Positions 49,300 through 58,780 of a DNA stretch of 64,000 nt are shown one piece after another. A model generated the notes under the pieces. It was not told the origin of the DNA, did not search any database, and saw only the letters and a program-made list of their open reading frames with translations. Origin of the DNA: Clostridiales bacterium (GTDB lineage: Bacteria > Bacillota > Clostridia > Saccharofermentanales > DTU023). The stretch is from NCBI GenBank assembly GCA_028724525.1, contig JAQYCV010000016.1:16992-80991 (forward strand). The letters are read 5' to 3'. The translations under genes and the position numbers were made by a program. Numbering within the stretch: position 1 is the first letter of the stretch; each line of letters begins with the position of its first letter.

Positions 49300-50463
49300 A
49301 TGAAAAAATTTCTAACCACAATCCTAGTCCTGGTCCTGCTCCTGGTCCCGGTTGTTTCTTGCAAGCAAGAGGTACCTGGCAGCAAGACCGAGGCAACAAC
49401 AGTTGCAGAAAAAGCTGAGGATAAGACCGAAGCAGCAACTGAAAAAGCAACAGAAGCAACTACGGAAAAAGCTGAGGAAAAGCCTGCAGCCGAAGAGACA
49501 GAAGAGAAAAAGGCAGAAGCCGACAGCAAGAACAAAGATCTGGAAGGCACGACCCTGAAAGTGCTCTTAGCTTACGGTGGCGCAGATGCTTCCTTCCCTG
49601 ACTTCACTGCCAAGACCGGTATCAAAGTAGAGTTCACTTCTATTTCCACCGGTAAAGCCTTGGCCCAAATCCAAGCCGCAGACGGCGTCAGCGATGCAGA
49701 TGTTTGGTTCGGCGGCGGGGTTGACAGCTATCTCGCAGCCACTGACCTGGGCTACCTCATGCAGTATGACTCGGAGGGACGCAAGGCAGTTGCCGACCAA
49801 TATAAAGACGCAGAGGGTTACTGGACCAGCTTGGCCTTAGTTCCCGCTGGTTTCTTGGTCAATACTGAGGTCCTCGAAGAGAAAAGCCTGGAATCTCCCA
49901 AGACCTGGGAAGACCTGACCGATCCAAAATACGAGGGCGAGCTGATCATGGCTTCTCCTGGCATCAGCGGCACCCAATACGCTATCTTGAATGGCACCCT
50001 CCAGGCCTTGGGTGAGGAAAAAGGCTGGGATCTTTGGAAGAAGATTGATGCCAATGTCACCCAATATGCTCAAGGCGGTGGCGAACCTGGTCCCAAGACC
50101 TGTGCGGGTGAGTTTGGCATTGGTATCCTGGCCATTACAGGCGGTACTTATGCCTTGGAATCCCAATACCCTGTTAAAGTGGTTGTACCCGAGGACTACA
50201 TTCCCTGGACTCCTGCCCCTATCGCCATCTTTAAAGATGCTAAAAATGTTGAGGCAGCCAAACTTTTCGTCGACTATTACCTCTCCAAGGAAGGGCAAGA
50301 AAGCTTACGTGAAGCCGACGCCCGTATTATGTCCAGAGAGGACGTAGATGTTCCCAAGATCATGGACACTATCGACTTAAGCAAGCTAATCAAGCAAGAT
50401 GTCACCCTCTTTGGCGCGCAAAGAGATGACCTGCTCGCCCAGTGGGATGAGCTCGTCAAATAA
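49300..50463 (+). CDS. ABC importer substrate-binding lipoprotein (Fe3+/sugar-phosphate type)
   Basis: 387 residues. The signal peptide ends in a lipobox, VPVVSC, so the Cys at position 21 is lipidated. A 55-residue Lys/Glu/Ala/Thr spacer follows, then a family 1/6 binding domain (LKVLLAYGGADASFPDFTAK, DADVWFGGGVDSYLAA, GFLVNTEVLEEK, KTWEDLTDPKYEGEL, FVDYYLSKEGQESL). The fold is shared by ferric (FbpA), 2-aminoethylphosphonate and hexose-phosphate (AfuA) binding proteins. The adjoining PHP phosphoesterase favours a phosphorylated organic substrate over iron, but this is inference. A strong ribosome-binding site (AGGAGGAATT) precedes ATG. Confidence 0.88.
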   Translation: MKKFLTTILVLVLLLVPVVSCKQEVPGSKTEATTVAEKAEDKTEAATEKATEATTEKAEEKPAAEETEEKKAEADSKNKDLEGTTLKVLLAYGGADASFPDFTAKTGIKVEFTSISTGKALAQIQAADGVSDADVWFGGGVDSYLAATDLGYLMQYDSEGRKAVADQYKDAEGYWTSLALVPAGFLVNTEVLEEKSLESPKTWEDLTDPKYEGELIMASPGISGTQYAILNGTLQALGEEKGWDLWKKIDANVTQYAQGGGEPGPKTCAGEFGIGILAITGGTYALESQYPVKVVVPEDYIPWTPAPIAIFKDAKNVEAAKLFVDYYLSKEGQESLREADARIMSREDVDVPKIMDTIDLSKLIKQDVTLFGAQRDDLLAQWDELVK

Positions 50464-50484
50464 GGTCTTAGTTTAACTGGATCC

Positions 50485-50534
50485 ATCGGGCAGTTCCCTC
50501 CTCTCATCACAGAGGGGGCTGCCCGATTTCTTTT
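50485..50534 (+). terminator. Terminator/attenuator after the binding-protein gene
   Basis: ATCGGGCAG (50485-50493) pairs with CTGCCCGAT (50519-50527), inner CCCTC with GAGGG, followed by TTCTTTT. It would lower expression of the permease relative to the binding protein. Confidence 0.8.
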
Positions 50535-50547
50535 AGGGAGCAGGTCT

Positions 50548-52197
50548 ATGAAGATAAGCATGGGGAAACTCGCCGACCGAGCATTTTTGATCCTTCTGCT
50601 CGGCCTCATTTTCTTATTTATCGTCTACCCAATTGTGTCGATCACCGCCATTAGTTTCCGCGGAAAGGATGGCTTTTCCTTGGACTACTACAAGGATATT
50701 TTGTCGGGAGACAATTTAACTCTGATCGGCAATAGTCTCTGGGTAGCCGCCAGTTCCTCCCTGATCTCAACCTTCTTCTCTGTGACTATAGCCCTCTTTG
50801 CCTTTGCCTGTTCAAAAAAAACCCGGCGATTCATCCAAAACGCGGCCATGATGGCCATGATTAGCCCGCCCTTTATCTCTTCCCTTGCTTTTATTGTCTT
50901 GTTTGGCCGGCGCGGGCTCATCACTCGAGGACTCTTGGGCCTGAGCATGAATCCCTACGGACCCGCTGCCGTCATCCTTCTCCAGGCCATAGGTGGTATT
51001 GCTTACGGGGCCTTGATGCTGATCGTAGCTCTAGAACAAATTGACGGCTATCAAATTATGGCTGCCCGTGACCTAGGCGCCAAGGGGTCCACAGTCATCC
51101 GGAAGATCGTCTTACCCAGCCTCTGGCCCGGCATTTTATCGGTCTTTTTTGTGCGCTTTACCATGAGTCTGGCAGATTTTGGCACCCCCATCATTGTCGG
51201 AGGCAATTTTCGGGTCTTGGCCACGGAGGCCTACCTCACAGCCATCAGTACCCCCCACCTGGGCAAGGCCGCAGCCATCAGTATTTTGATGGTCCCCAGC
51301 GCCATGATCGCCTTCTACTTTTACCGCAATAACATGAAGGCCATCTCGGAAAGCAATGTCATGAAAGAGGGCTTGGAGGGGGAGGTTAGGCTCAAACTGC
51401 CCCGCAGTTTTACACTCTTTACAGGCTTTTGCACGGGCTTGTACTTCCTCATCATCGCCCTTAAATATGGGGTGACCATATTATCGGCTTTTGCCAACAC
51501 TTCTGGCCGTAGCCTGCAATTAACCCTTGACTATTTCACCCGCCTATCTCCCAATGTTTATAAGTCCCTCCTCCACAGCGTCATCTTCTCCTTGCTCGCA
51601 GGTCTTCTATCCTCCTTTATCGGGATAGCCATTTCCTATTATTTAGAGCGGAGAAAGCTTCCTTTCATGCCGGTGGTAGAGTTTATTACCTCCCTACCCT
51701 ATATCATTCCTGGCATCTTCTTTGGTCTGGGCTATGTAGCTGCCTTTTCTAAGCAACCTCTCTATCTGAGAGGGACCGCTACAATTTTAATCAGCAACTA
51801 TATCTTCCGGCAGTTGACAGTCTCCATCAAGGCGGCCAACACGGCATTTAAGGGCATTAGTGAAAATGTGGACCGGGCCGGACAGGACCTCGGAGCCAGC
51901 CCCCTCAGCATCTTCTTCCGGATCTTGCTGCCCCAAGTCAAGCAGAGTTTTACCAGTTCTTTTATTACCGTCTTTACCTCCTCCATGTCGGCGGTGGGAG
52001 CCATCGTTTTTATTATCAGCCCCGGCATGAGTGTGGCTAGTATAGAGCTCTTCCAGTCTACGGAAGTGGGCGAGTACGGTGTTGCCAGTGTGCAAGCCCT
52101 TTTTATGATCGGTATCGTGGCCTTTGTTAATCTTCTGGCCTTGAAGCTAAGCAAGCCGAAGTCGGCCGCCAAGGCTAAGATCAAAGTCCAGTCCTAG
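50548..52197 (+). CDS. ABC importer permease, two fused membrane domains (FbpB/AfuB-like)
   Basis: 549 residues with about twelve membrane segments in two homologous halves. Each half carries the EAA loop that contacts the ATPase: AARDLGAKGSTVIRKIVLPS near residue 170 and RAGQDLGASPLSIFFRILLP near 450. This fused layout is typical of ferric, aminoethylphosphonate and hexose-phosphate importers. AGGGAGCAGGTCT precedes ATG. It lies between the binding-protein and ATPase genes of the same system. Confidence 0.92.
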   Translation: MKISMGKLADRAFLILLLGLIFLFIVYPIVSITAISFRGKDGFSLDYYKDILSGDNLTLIGNSLWVAASSSLISTFFSVTIALFAFACSKKTRRFIQNAAMMAMISPPFISSLAFIVLFGRRGLITRGLLGLSMNPYGPAAVILLQAIGGIAYGALMLIVALEQIDGYQIMAARDLGAKGSTVIRKIVLPSLWPGILSVFFVRFTMSLADFGTPIIVGGNFRVLATEAYLTAISTPHLGKAAAISILMVPSAMIAFYFYRNNMKAISESNVMKEGLEGEVRLKLPRSFTLFTGFCTGLYFLIIALKYGVTILSAFANTSGRSLQLTLDYFTRLSPNVYKSLLHSVIFSLLAGLLSSFIGIAISYYLERRKLPFMPVVEFITSLPYIIPGIFFGLGYVAAFSKQPLYLRGTATILISNYIFRQLTVSIKAANTAFKGISENVDRAGQDLGASPLSIFFRILLPQVKQSFTSSFITVFTSSMSAVGAIVFIISPGMSVASIELFQSTEVGEYGVASVQALFMIGIVAFVNLLALKLSKPKSAAKAKIKVQS

Positions 52198-52249
52198 GGC
52201 CCAGGCCGAGAAAAGCGCATGCCTTTAACTAAGTAAGAGGGAGAAAATC

Positions 52250-53164
52250 ATGTTTTTAGAAATCAATCAACTCCAGCACTTATACGATGAAAAGAACGGT
52301 GTCCGGGAATTTAGCCTCTCTCTCGAGAAAGCTGAGTTTATCACCATCCTGGGCCCCTCTGGCTGCGGCAAAACTACGGTCTTACGCATGTTGGGCGGCT
52401 TTCTCCGGCCACAGCGGGGACAAGTTGTGTTAGATGGCCAGGATATCACCCATGAAGATCCCGAAGAGAGGCCAGTTTCTACCATTTTCCAAAACTATGC
52501 CCTCTTCACCCATATGACGGTCTTAGAAAATATTTGCTTCGGCCTAGAAAATTACCGCAAGCTCTCCAAGGCAAAAGCGGCAGAGGCCGCCCAGCAATAT
52601 ATCAACTTGGTCGGGCTGACTGGCTACGAAAAAACCAATGTCCAAAAACTAAGCGGAGGCCAGCAGCAACGGGTAGCAATTGCCAGAAGTTTGGCAATCG
52701 AACCCAAGCTTCTCCTCCTGGATGAACCCTTCAGCAACCTGGACGCCGCGCTGCGAGAAAGAGTCCGCCAGGATTTGAAAGCCTTACAGAAGCAGCTCCA
52801 TATCACCATGATCTTCGTGACCCACGACCAGGAAGAGGCCTTGAGCCTGTCTGACCGCATCGTGGTGATGGACCAGGGGGAGATCCGGCAAATCGGCCAG
52901 CCCACAGAAATCTATCGCCAGCCTCAAAACGCCTTCGTGAGAGACTTTCTGGGTGGAGTGGAGCCCCACTTCGCCCTGCGGAGTGAAGATCTGGAAATTC
53001 TGCCGGGCTCCCAAGGTGAGGTGGTCGAAAAAAGCTTTCTCGGGGCTACAACCGCCTATATAGTGGCCTGGAAGGGCGAAAGAATCCGCGTCACCACTTT
53101 GGGTAGCGAGCCAGGCTTTGACCTGGGCGATAAGGTTGATATTCGGGCAAAGGCTAGTCAATGA
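52250..53164 (+). CDS. ABC importer ATP-binding protein (FbpC/AfuC/PotA-like)
   Basis: 304 residues. Walker A GPSGCGKTT, Q-loop FQNYALFTHMTV, signature LSGGQQQRVAIARSLA, Walker B LLLLDEPFSNLD and switch FVTHDQEEAL are complete. From about residue 235 a short TOBE-like regulatory part follows (FALRSEDLEILPGSQGEV). AAGAGGGAGAAAATC precedes ATG. It completes the importer begun at 49300. Its C-terminal part is shorter than in PotA/MalK (about 350-370). Confidence 0.93.
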   Translation: MFLEINQLQHLYDEKNGVREFSLSLEKAEFITILGPSGCGKTTVLRMLGGFLRPQRGQVVLDGQDITHEDPEERPVSTIFQNYALFTHMTVLENICFGLENYRKLSKAKAAEAAQQYINLVGLTGYEKTNVQKLSGGQQQRVAIARSLAIEPKLLLLDEPFSNLDAALRERVRQDLKALQKQLHITMIFVTHDQEEALSLSDRIVVMDQGEIRQIGQPTEIYRQPQNAFVRDFLGGVEPHFALRSEDLEILPGSQGEVVEKSFLGATTAYIVAWKGERIRVTTLGSEPGFDLGDKVDIRAKASQ

Positions 53165-53264
53165 GTATCCAGGGACAGGTGGGCAACTGAACTTTTCTTA
53201 ATGTAATGCCTAATCTATCCGGCCATATTATAAATTTCTACAAGCTTTTTCTCAGTATATTAGT

Positions 53265-53270
53265 TATAAT
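53265..53270 (+). promoter_or_regulatory. Putative -10 box before the glycan operon
   Basis: TATAAT at 53265-53270, 37 bp upstream of the binding-protein ATG. I see no good -35 at 16-18 bp, so the site may need an activator. Confidence 0.45.
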
Positions 53271-53307
53271 GTTGATTAACTCTAATAGGATTATGGAGGT
53301 ATTACAA

Positions 53308-54654
53308 ATGAAAAGAACACTATCACTCGCGCTCGCACTCGTCATCTTGCTTGGCCTAGTCTTAACGCCTAGCTTCAGCGTAGCAGCTGAAGACAAGCCC
53401 TTTGAAGGCCAGACCCTGCGCTTAGCTGGTCTTGACGGTGGCTATGGTACCGATGGCTGGAAGGCTGTTATTAAGGGTTTTGAAGAAATGACTGGTGCCA
53501 CTGTCGAAGCTACATTTGAGAAGAAAATTTATGATGTTATCCGCCCCGAAATCCAGGCAGGTAATGCTCCTGACGTCATTTACAACTCTATCGGCCAAGA
53601 AACAGGCCTGACAGAGACCATGATTAAGGAAGAAATGTTGCTGGACCTCACCGATGTCCTGGATATGCAGGTTCCTGGTGAAGAAAAAGCTGTTAAGGAT
53701 AAACTTATCGCCGGTTTCACGGATACGGCCATGACCAACCCCTACGGCGATGGCAAGACCTATCTGGCACCGCTCTTCTATTCCCCTACAGGCCTCTTCT
53801 ACAACAAGGCACTCTTTGGCAAAGATGGTAAGTATGAACTACCCGCCACCATGGAGGACTTCCTGGCCTTAGGCGAAAGCGCTAAGGAAGACGGCATTGC
53901 CCTCTTCACCTACCCCACGGCCGGTTACATGGACTCCTTTATTCCCTCCCTGCTTAACGAAGTAGGCGGCCCTGAGCTCTACACCAAACTGATGTCTTAT
54001 GATGTGGATGCCTGGAAGGAAGAAGCCACACCCATGTTTGAAACCCTGGGAAAGATTTTGGCCTACATTCATCCCTCAACCGTAGCCAATGCCAATGGTG
54101 ATGCCTTCACCCAGAACCAACTTTATATCATGACTAACGAAGCCCTCTTTATGCCCAACGGCACTTGGGTAGTCGATGAAATGTCTGATGCTGAAGACCA
54201 GGCTGCAGAAGGATTTGAATGGGGTTTCATGCCCCTGCCCGCCATGGAGAAAGATGGCGACCGCTATGCCTTTACCTTCTTCGAGCAAGCCTTTGTCAGC
54301 AAGGATACCGAAGTACCAGAACTGGCTAAGACCTTTATCGCCTATCTTTACTCTGATGAAGCAGCCAAGGCTTTCATCGAGAATAAGGGTGGCGTACAAC
54401 CTATCTTAGGCGCAGAAGAATTCCTTAAAGATGAAGACCAGAAGCTTTTCTACTCCATCTATGAAGACGGTGCCAAGGCTGCCATGGGCGGCTTCCAGTC
54501 TGTAGAAAATTCTGTAGAAGGTGTCAGTGTAACAGATGCCCTCTACCAGGCCGCTGACTCTGTCGCTAACGGTGAACTTTCTGTTGAAGATTGGCAGGCT
54601 GGCCTTGTGGATGCAGTCCAGCAAATCGCAGATGCTAACCCCAAGGCAGAATAA
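53308..54654 (+). CDS. Carbohydrate ABC transporter substrate-binding protein
   Basis: 448 residues. The signal peptide (MKRTLSLALALVILLGLVLT, then PSFSVAAED) has a type I cleavage site after VAA and no lipobox cysteine, which is uncommon for a Gram-positive binding protein. The rest is a family 1 sugar-binding domain (GFEEMTGATVEATFEKK, NAPDVIYNSIGQETG, SPTGLFYNKALFGKDGKYEL, FAFTFFEQAFVS-like segment). ATG 53308 is preceded by GGAGGTATTACAA; a longer frame to 53206 has no such site. It heads the operon with GH112, so its ligand is probably lacto-N-biose or galacto-N-biose. Confidence 0.88.
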   Translation: MKRTLSLALALVILLGLVLTPSFSVAAEDKPFEGQTLRLAGLDGGYGTDGWKAVIKGFEEMTGATVEATFEKKIYDVIRPEIQAGNAPDVIYNSIGQETGLTETMIKEEMLLDLTDVLDMQVPGEEKAVKDKLIAGFTDTAMTNPYGDGKTYLAPLFYSPTGLFYNKALFGKDGKYELPATMEDFLALGESAKEDGIALFTYPTAGYMDSFIPSLLNEVGGPELYTKLMSYDVDAWKEEATPMFETLGKILAYIHPSTVANANGDAFTQNQLYIMTNEALFMPNGTWVVDEMSDAEDQAAEGFEWGFMPLPAMEKDGDRYAFTFFEQAFVSKDTEVPELAKTFIAYLYSDEAAKAFIENKGGVQPILGAEEFLKDEDQKLFYSIYEDGAKAAMGGFQSVENSVEGVSVTDALYQAADSVANGELSVEDWQAGLVDAVQQIADANPKAE

Positions 54655-54699
54655 GTGCTCATGCTACAACTTGTGAGGAGATCCCTCCTCGTTTAGATC

Positions 54700-54729
54700 C
54701 CGGCCGGGGCAGGGCCCTGCCCCGGCCGG
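54700..54729. repeat. Perfect 30-bp GC palindrome in the glycan operon
   Basis: CCGGCCGGGGCAGGG followed directly by its exact complement. It lies between the binding-protein gene and the first permease, with no T run, so it probably acts as a message-stabilising or partly terminating stem-loop that keeps binding protein in excess. Confidence 0.75.
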
Positions 54730-54755
54730 TCTGCTTATAAGGGAAGGAGATGTGT

Positions 54756-55649
54756 ATGAAAAACAGTCCCGCTAAGAAACGTTTTATTGTCTTCGGACTC
54801 TTACCCGCCTTCGTACTCTATACCATTTTTATGATCTACCCCACGCTCACGGTTTTTAAGGAAAGCCTCTATAAGACCGGCGGCTTATCGGGCAAGAAAA
54901 CCTTTGTGGGCTTAGCCAATTTTCAAAAGCTGTTCGCAGACCCCAAATTTATTAAAGCCTTTCAAAACACCGTTTTTCTCATTGTCGTGGTGACAATAAT
55001 CACCATGTTTCTAGCGGTGATCTTTGCGGCTATGTTGACACGTGGCAATTTTCGCGGAAAGAATTTTTTCCGCATTATTTTATATATTCCAAATATCCTA
55101 TCTATTGCAGTCGTTGCTTCCATCTTTTCAAGTATTTACGGTATGGATACGGGGCTCCTCAATGGATTGGGGCGGCTCTTGAAGCCGGAAACCTGGGAAA
55201 ATATAGCTTTTACCGGCCAATCAGGCTTGGTCACCTATTCCATTGCCTTCGCGATGATTTGGCAGGCTGTAGGTTATTACATGGTCATGTATATGTCGAC
55301 GATGGCCCAAATTCCCGAGCATTTATATGAAGCGGCCAAGCTGGATGGCGCCGGCCGCCTGCGCCAATTCTTCTCTATTACCCTGCCCTTATCCTGGCAG
55401 ACGGTCCGCACGACGCTGACCTTTTATGTCATATCCAATATTAATATTTCCTTCCAGCTGGTAAAGGCCTTAACGGATGGCGGACCAAACGGCGCCTCAA
55501 TGACCCTGCTCAACTACCAATACGTGGAAGCCTATAACAATTCCAACTTCGGCTATGGTCTCGCGATTGGCGTAGTAGTCTTTCTCTTTTCCTTTGGCTT
55601 ATCTGCCATCATTTATCGGGCGACCAAGCGCGATATTATCCAGTATTAG
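54756..55649 (+). CDS. Sugar ABC transporter permease, MalF/LacF type
   Basis: 297 residues with six membrane segments (FIVFGLLPAFVLYTIFMIY at the start). The EAA loop is HLYEAAKLDGAGRLRQFFSI then TLPLS near residue 190. ATG 54756 has AAGGAG six bases upstream, better than the ATG at 54750. It forms the membrane channel with the MalG-type permease 9 bp downstream. The ATPase is not in this operon; a shared MsmK-like ATPase elsewhere would be expected. Confidence 0.92.
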   Translation: MKNSPAKKRFIVFGLLPAFVLYTIFMIYPTLTVFKESLYKTGGLSGKKTFVGLANFQKLFADPKFIKAFQNTVFLIVVVTIITMFLAVIFAAMLTRGNFRGKNFFRIILYIPNILSIAVVASIFSSIYGMDTGLLNGLGRLLKPETWENIAFTGQSGLVTYSIAFAMIWQAVGYYMVMYMSTMAQIPEHLYEAAKLDGAGRLRQFFSITLPLSWQTVRTTLTFYVISNINISFQLVKALTDGGPNGASMTLLNYQYVEAYNNSNFGYGLAIGVVVFLFSFGLSAIIYRATKRDIIQY

Positions 55650-55658
55650 GGGGCCCGC

Positions 55659-56516
55659 ATGAACAAAGAAACAAAACTCTACAAAGGATTTGTTTACCTG
55701 GTCTTAGGCCTGGCGGCCTTATCCATTCTCCTGCCTGTCGTCTGGGTTTTCCTCGCCTCCTTTAAGGAAAACGCAGAATTTTATGGTAACCCCTGGGCTT
55801 TCCCCCATGGCTTCTATTGGCAAAACTTTGCTGAGGCCTGGGCCGAAGCCAATATGGGTAGTTATCTGATCAACTCAGTGATCGTCACAGCCCTCGCCAT
55901 GACCTTTCTCCTCCTAATCTCTTTACCCTGCGCCTATATCCTGGCCCGCATGGATTTCCCTGGCAAGCGCTTTTTACAAACCCTCATGAAGGCAGGACTC
56001 TTCATAAACCTCTCCTATATTGTCATTCCCATCTTTATGATTCTCTTGAACCTCAACCGTAGCCTCAAGGTCACTTTCTTCCTTAACAACCGCCTGATCC
56101 TGGCCCTTATTTACGCTGCAACCGCTGTCCCCTTTACTGTCTATCTCCTGGCCAACTATTTCTCCGCCATCTCCAAATCCTATGAAGAGGCAGCCTATAT
56201 TGATGGGGCTGGTTACTTCACAACCATGCTGCGCATTATGATTCCCATGGCTAAACCAGCCGTAATTACGGTCATCCTCTTCAACTTCCTTGCCTTCTGG
56301 AATGAATATATTTTGTCTTTGACCCTGCTCACAGATAAAAAGCTGAAGACCCTGCCGGTTGGCCTGATCAACCTCCAGCAGGCCTCACGGTCAGCAGCCA
56401 ACTATGGCCGCCTCTATGCTGGTCTAGTCCTAGTCATGCTACCCACCCTTCTCTTATATATTCTCGTTCAGAAGCAGCTCACGGAAGGTATGATGGTGGG
56501 CGGAGACAAGGGCTAA
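55659..56516 (+). CDS. Sugar ABC transporter permease, MalG/LacG type
   Basis: 285 residues, six membrane segments, EAA loop SKSYEEAAYIDGAGYFTTML then RIMIPMAKPA. AGGGGGCCCGC precedes ATG. It pairs with the permease just upstream. The stop codon overlaps an ATG that could start the phosphorylase frame, so the operon is tightly packed. Confidence 0.92.
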   Translation: MNKETKLYKGFVYLVLGLAALSILLPVVWVFLASFKENAEFYGNPWAFPHGFYWQNFAEAWAEANMGSYLINSVIVTALAMTFLLLISLPCAYILARMDFPGKRFLQTLMKAGLFINLSYIVIPIFMILLNLNRSLKVTFFLNNRLILALIYAATAVPFTVYLLANYFSAISKSYEEAAYIDGAGYFTTMLRIMIPMAKPAVITVILFNFLAFWNEYILSLTLLTDKKLKTLPVGLINLQQASRSAANYGRLYAGLVLVMLPTLLLYILVQKQLTEGMMVGGDKG

Positions 56517-56581
56517 TGAAACCAACAAGAGTGAAAATGCAAAACACAATAAAACATAGAATAGATAAAAAGGATAGCAAC

Positions 56582-58777
56582 ATGGAACAGCAAACAAAGC
56601 CACAAAAGACCAGAGGGCATCTCACCCTACCGGGCGAAGAAAATTTCTATCAAGAGACCTTGGAAATACTGGATCGTTTGGGTGCAGACGCCATCCGTGA
56701 CTCTGACGGCACAGAATTGCCGGAAAACGTAAAAGACCTAGATGGGGTCATGGTATACGGCAAATATTTCACAGCCCGAGGCCACAATGCCTTTGCCTCC
56801 CAGCATCTTTTTGAAGCCTCACGTTATTATCTGTCTTCCGATTTTGTCACCGCCAGCGGAGAGGAAACAGAAATCGCCTTCATGTCCGGTTATTTTGCCA
56901 AGCAAATTACACCGGACTACGATCACGATCCCCAGGAATGGTGGGAGGTCAGGGACCGGACAACAGGTGAGGTCCTGGACACCACCTTGTGGAAGATAGA
57001 TCGCGAGCACAATATTGCCATCATTCAGACAAAGCCCTTCCACGTCTACAGTGTCAGCTTCCTCGCCTATGGCATTTGGGACCCTGTCCAGATGTACAAC
57101 TACCTGACCAACGATTGGGGCGAAGACGTAGAGAAGCATATTCCCTTCGATATCCGCTACCCTGAATCAGAAAAATATGTGGAAAAAGCCCTGGAAGATT
57201 GGCTCAAAGCCAATCCTAAGGTAGACTTCGTCCGCTTCACTACCTTCTTCTACCAATTCTCCCTGGTCTTTGACCAGGAGGGCAAAGAAAAATATGTCGA
57301 TTGGTACGGCTATACCAATGCAGTCTCTCCCAAAGCTATTGAGGATTTCGAAGGTGCATACGGTTACCGTCTGACTCCCGAAGACTTTGTAGACGAGGGC
57401 TACTACAACTGCAATTTCCGCATGCCCAGTAAGGCCTTCCGGGACTACCAAGACTTTACGGCCCGCTTTGTTGCCCAACATGCCAAGCGTCTAGTTGACC
57501 TGGTCCATCAATACAATAAGAAGGCCATCATGTTCCTAGGCGACCATTGGATTGGAGTCGAGCCCTGGGGGCCATATTTCGCCGAAATTGGCCTGGACGG
57601 AGTTGTTGGTTCTGTCGGCGATGGCGTCACCCTCCGGCTGATTTCTAGCATTGAAGCCCCCATACATGAGGGCCGTTTCCTGCCCTACTTCTTCCCAGAT
57701 ACCTTCTTTGAAGGCAACGATGCAGCCATTCTAGCCGAAGCTAAGGATAACTGGACCAAAGCCCGCCGGGCCCTCATGCGAGAACCCCTGGACCGGATCG
57801 GCTATGGGGGTTACCTCTCCCTGGCCTATAAATTCCCAGACTTTATCCAATACATTGAAGACTTAGCCGAGGAATACCGGGATATTTTGGCCCGCATTGA
57901 AAATACAAAGCCCCACCAGATGGCCAAGGTAGCCGTGCTCAACGCCTGGGGCAAGCTCCGTAGCTGGGGGTCGCACATTGTAGCCCACGGTAAGTGGTAT
58001 AAACTCTGCTACTCCTACTTGGGCGTCTTAGAGGCCCTGGCTGGTATGGATGTAGAGGTCAGCTTTATCAGCTTTGATGATGTCAAGGCAGGCCTTGATC
58101 CCGATTACGATGTCATCATCAATATGGGAGATGCCTATACTGCCTTTTCTGGGGCAGAATATTTCCTGGATCCAGAGGTCGTGTCTCAACTACGGCAATT
58201 TGTCCACCAGGGCGGCGGCTTTATCGGTATTGGAGAACCTTCTGCCATCCAAGCCCAAGGCCGTTTCTTCCAACTGGCAGATGTCCTGGGTGTCGATAAA
58301 GAAGTGGGCTTCTCCCAATCAACTGACAAATATTTTGATCAAGCCATAGACCAACACTTTATCACCGCAGATGTTCACGAGCCCCTGGACTTCGGTGAGA
58401 CCACAGCTAATGTTTATGCACTCAGCGCAGAGACAGAAATTATTGCCTACGCTAACCAGGAAGTACACCTGGCCAGCCATAACTTTGGTCAAGGCAGGGC
58501 TGTCTACATAGCAGGCCTCCCCTATTCAGCGCAAAATACCCGCTTGCTCAAGCGGGCTATTGCCTATGCCAGCCATAAAGAGGCTGAGCTAGAGCGGTAT
58601 TTTGCCCAAGACGATCGGCTGGAGGTAAATGCCTATCCTGCACGCGGGGAATACTGTGTGATTAATAATTCGGCCGACCAGGTCACCAGCCTAGTTTATG
58701 ATGGACAAGGCCGGACACAGGAGCTGACCCTACCAGGGGCCGGCTTGGTCTGGCTCAAAGATGAGGAAAGCAGGTAA
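56582..58777 (+). CDS. lnpA: 1,3-beta-galactosyl-N-acetylhexosamine phosphorylase (GH112)
   Basis: 731 residues from ATG 56582 (AAAGGATAGCAAC upstream); ATG 56516 would add 22 unrelated residues. The enzyme splits galacto-N-biose or lacto-N-biose with phosphate into Gal-1-phosphate and HexNAc in the cytoplasm. It matches GH112 along its length: RGHLTLPGEENFYQETL, the barrel with VDFVRFTTFFYQFSLVF, FLGDHWIGVEPWGPYF and GLDGVVGSVGDGVTLRLIS, FFPDTFFEGNDA, then the Rossmann-like domain (FVHQGGGFIGIGEPSAIQ) and a small C-terminal beta domain. The length fits the bifidobacterial enzymes (about 750). Preference for type 1 milk or mucin core disaccharide cannot be told. Confidence 0.95.
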   Translation: MEQQTKPQKTRGHLTLPGEENFYQETLEILDRLGADAIRDSDGTELPENVKDLDGVMVYGKYFTARGHNAFASQHLFEASRYYLSSDFVTASGEETEIAFMSGYFAKQITPDYDHDPQEWWEVRDRTTGEVLDTTLWKIDREHNIAIIQTKPFHVYSVSFLAYGIWDPVQMYNYLTNDWGEDVEKHIPFDIRYPESEKYVEKALEDWLKANPKVDFVRFTTFFYQFSLVFDQEGKEKYVDWYGYTNAVSPKAIEDFEGAYGYRLTPEDFVDEGYYNCNFRMPSKAFRDYQDFTARFVAQHAKRLVDLVHQYNKKAIMFLGDHWIGVEPWGPYFAEIGLDGVVGSVGDGVTLRLISSIEAPIHEGRFLPYFFPDTFFEGNDAAILAEAKDNWTKARRALMREPLDRIGYGGYLSLAYKFPDFIQYIEDLAEEYRDILARIENTKPHQMAKVAVLNAWGKLRSWGSHIVAHGKWYKLCYSYLGVLEALAGMDVEVSFISFDDVKAGLDPDYDVIINMGDAYTAFSGAEYFLDPEVVSQLRQFVHQGGGFIGIGEPSAIQAQGRFFQLADVLGVDKEVGFSQSTDKYFDQAIDQHFITADVHEPLDFGETTANVYALSAETEIIAYANQEVHLASHNFGQGRAVYIAGLPYSAQNTRLLKRAIAYASHKEAELERYFAQDDRLEVNAYPARGEYCVINNSADQVTSLVYDGQGRTQELTLPGAGLVWLKDEESR

Positions 58778-58780
58778 GCC

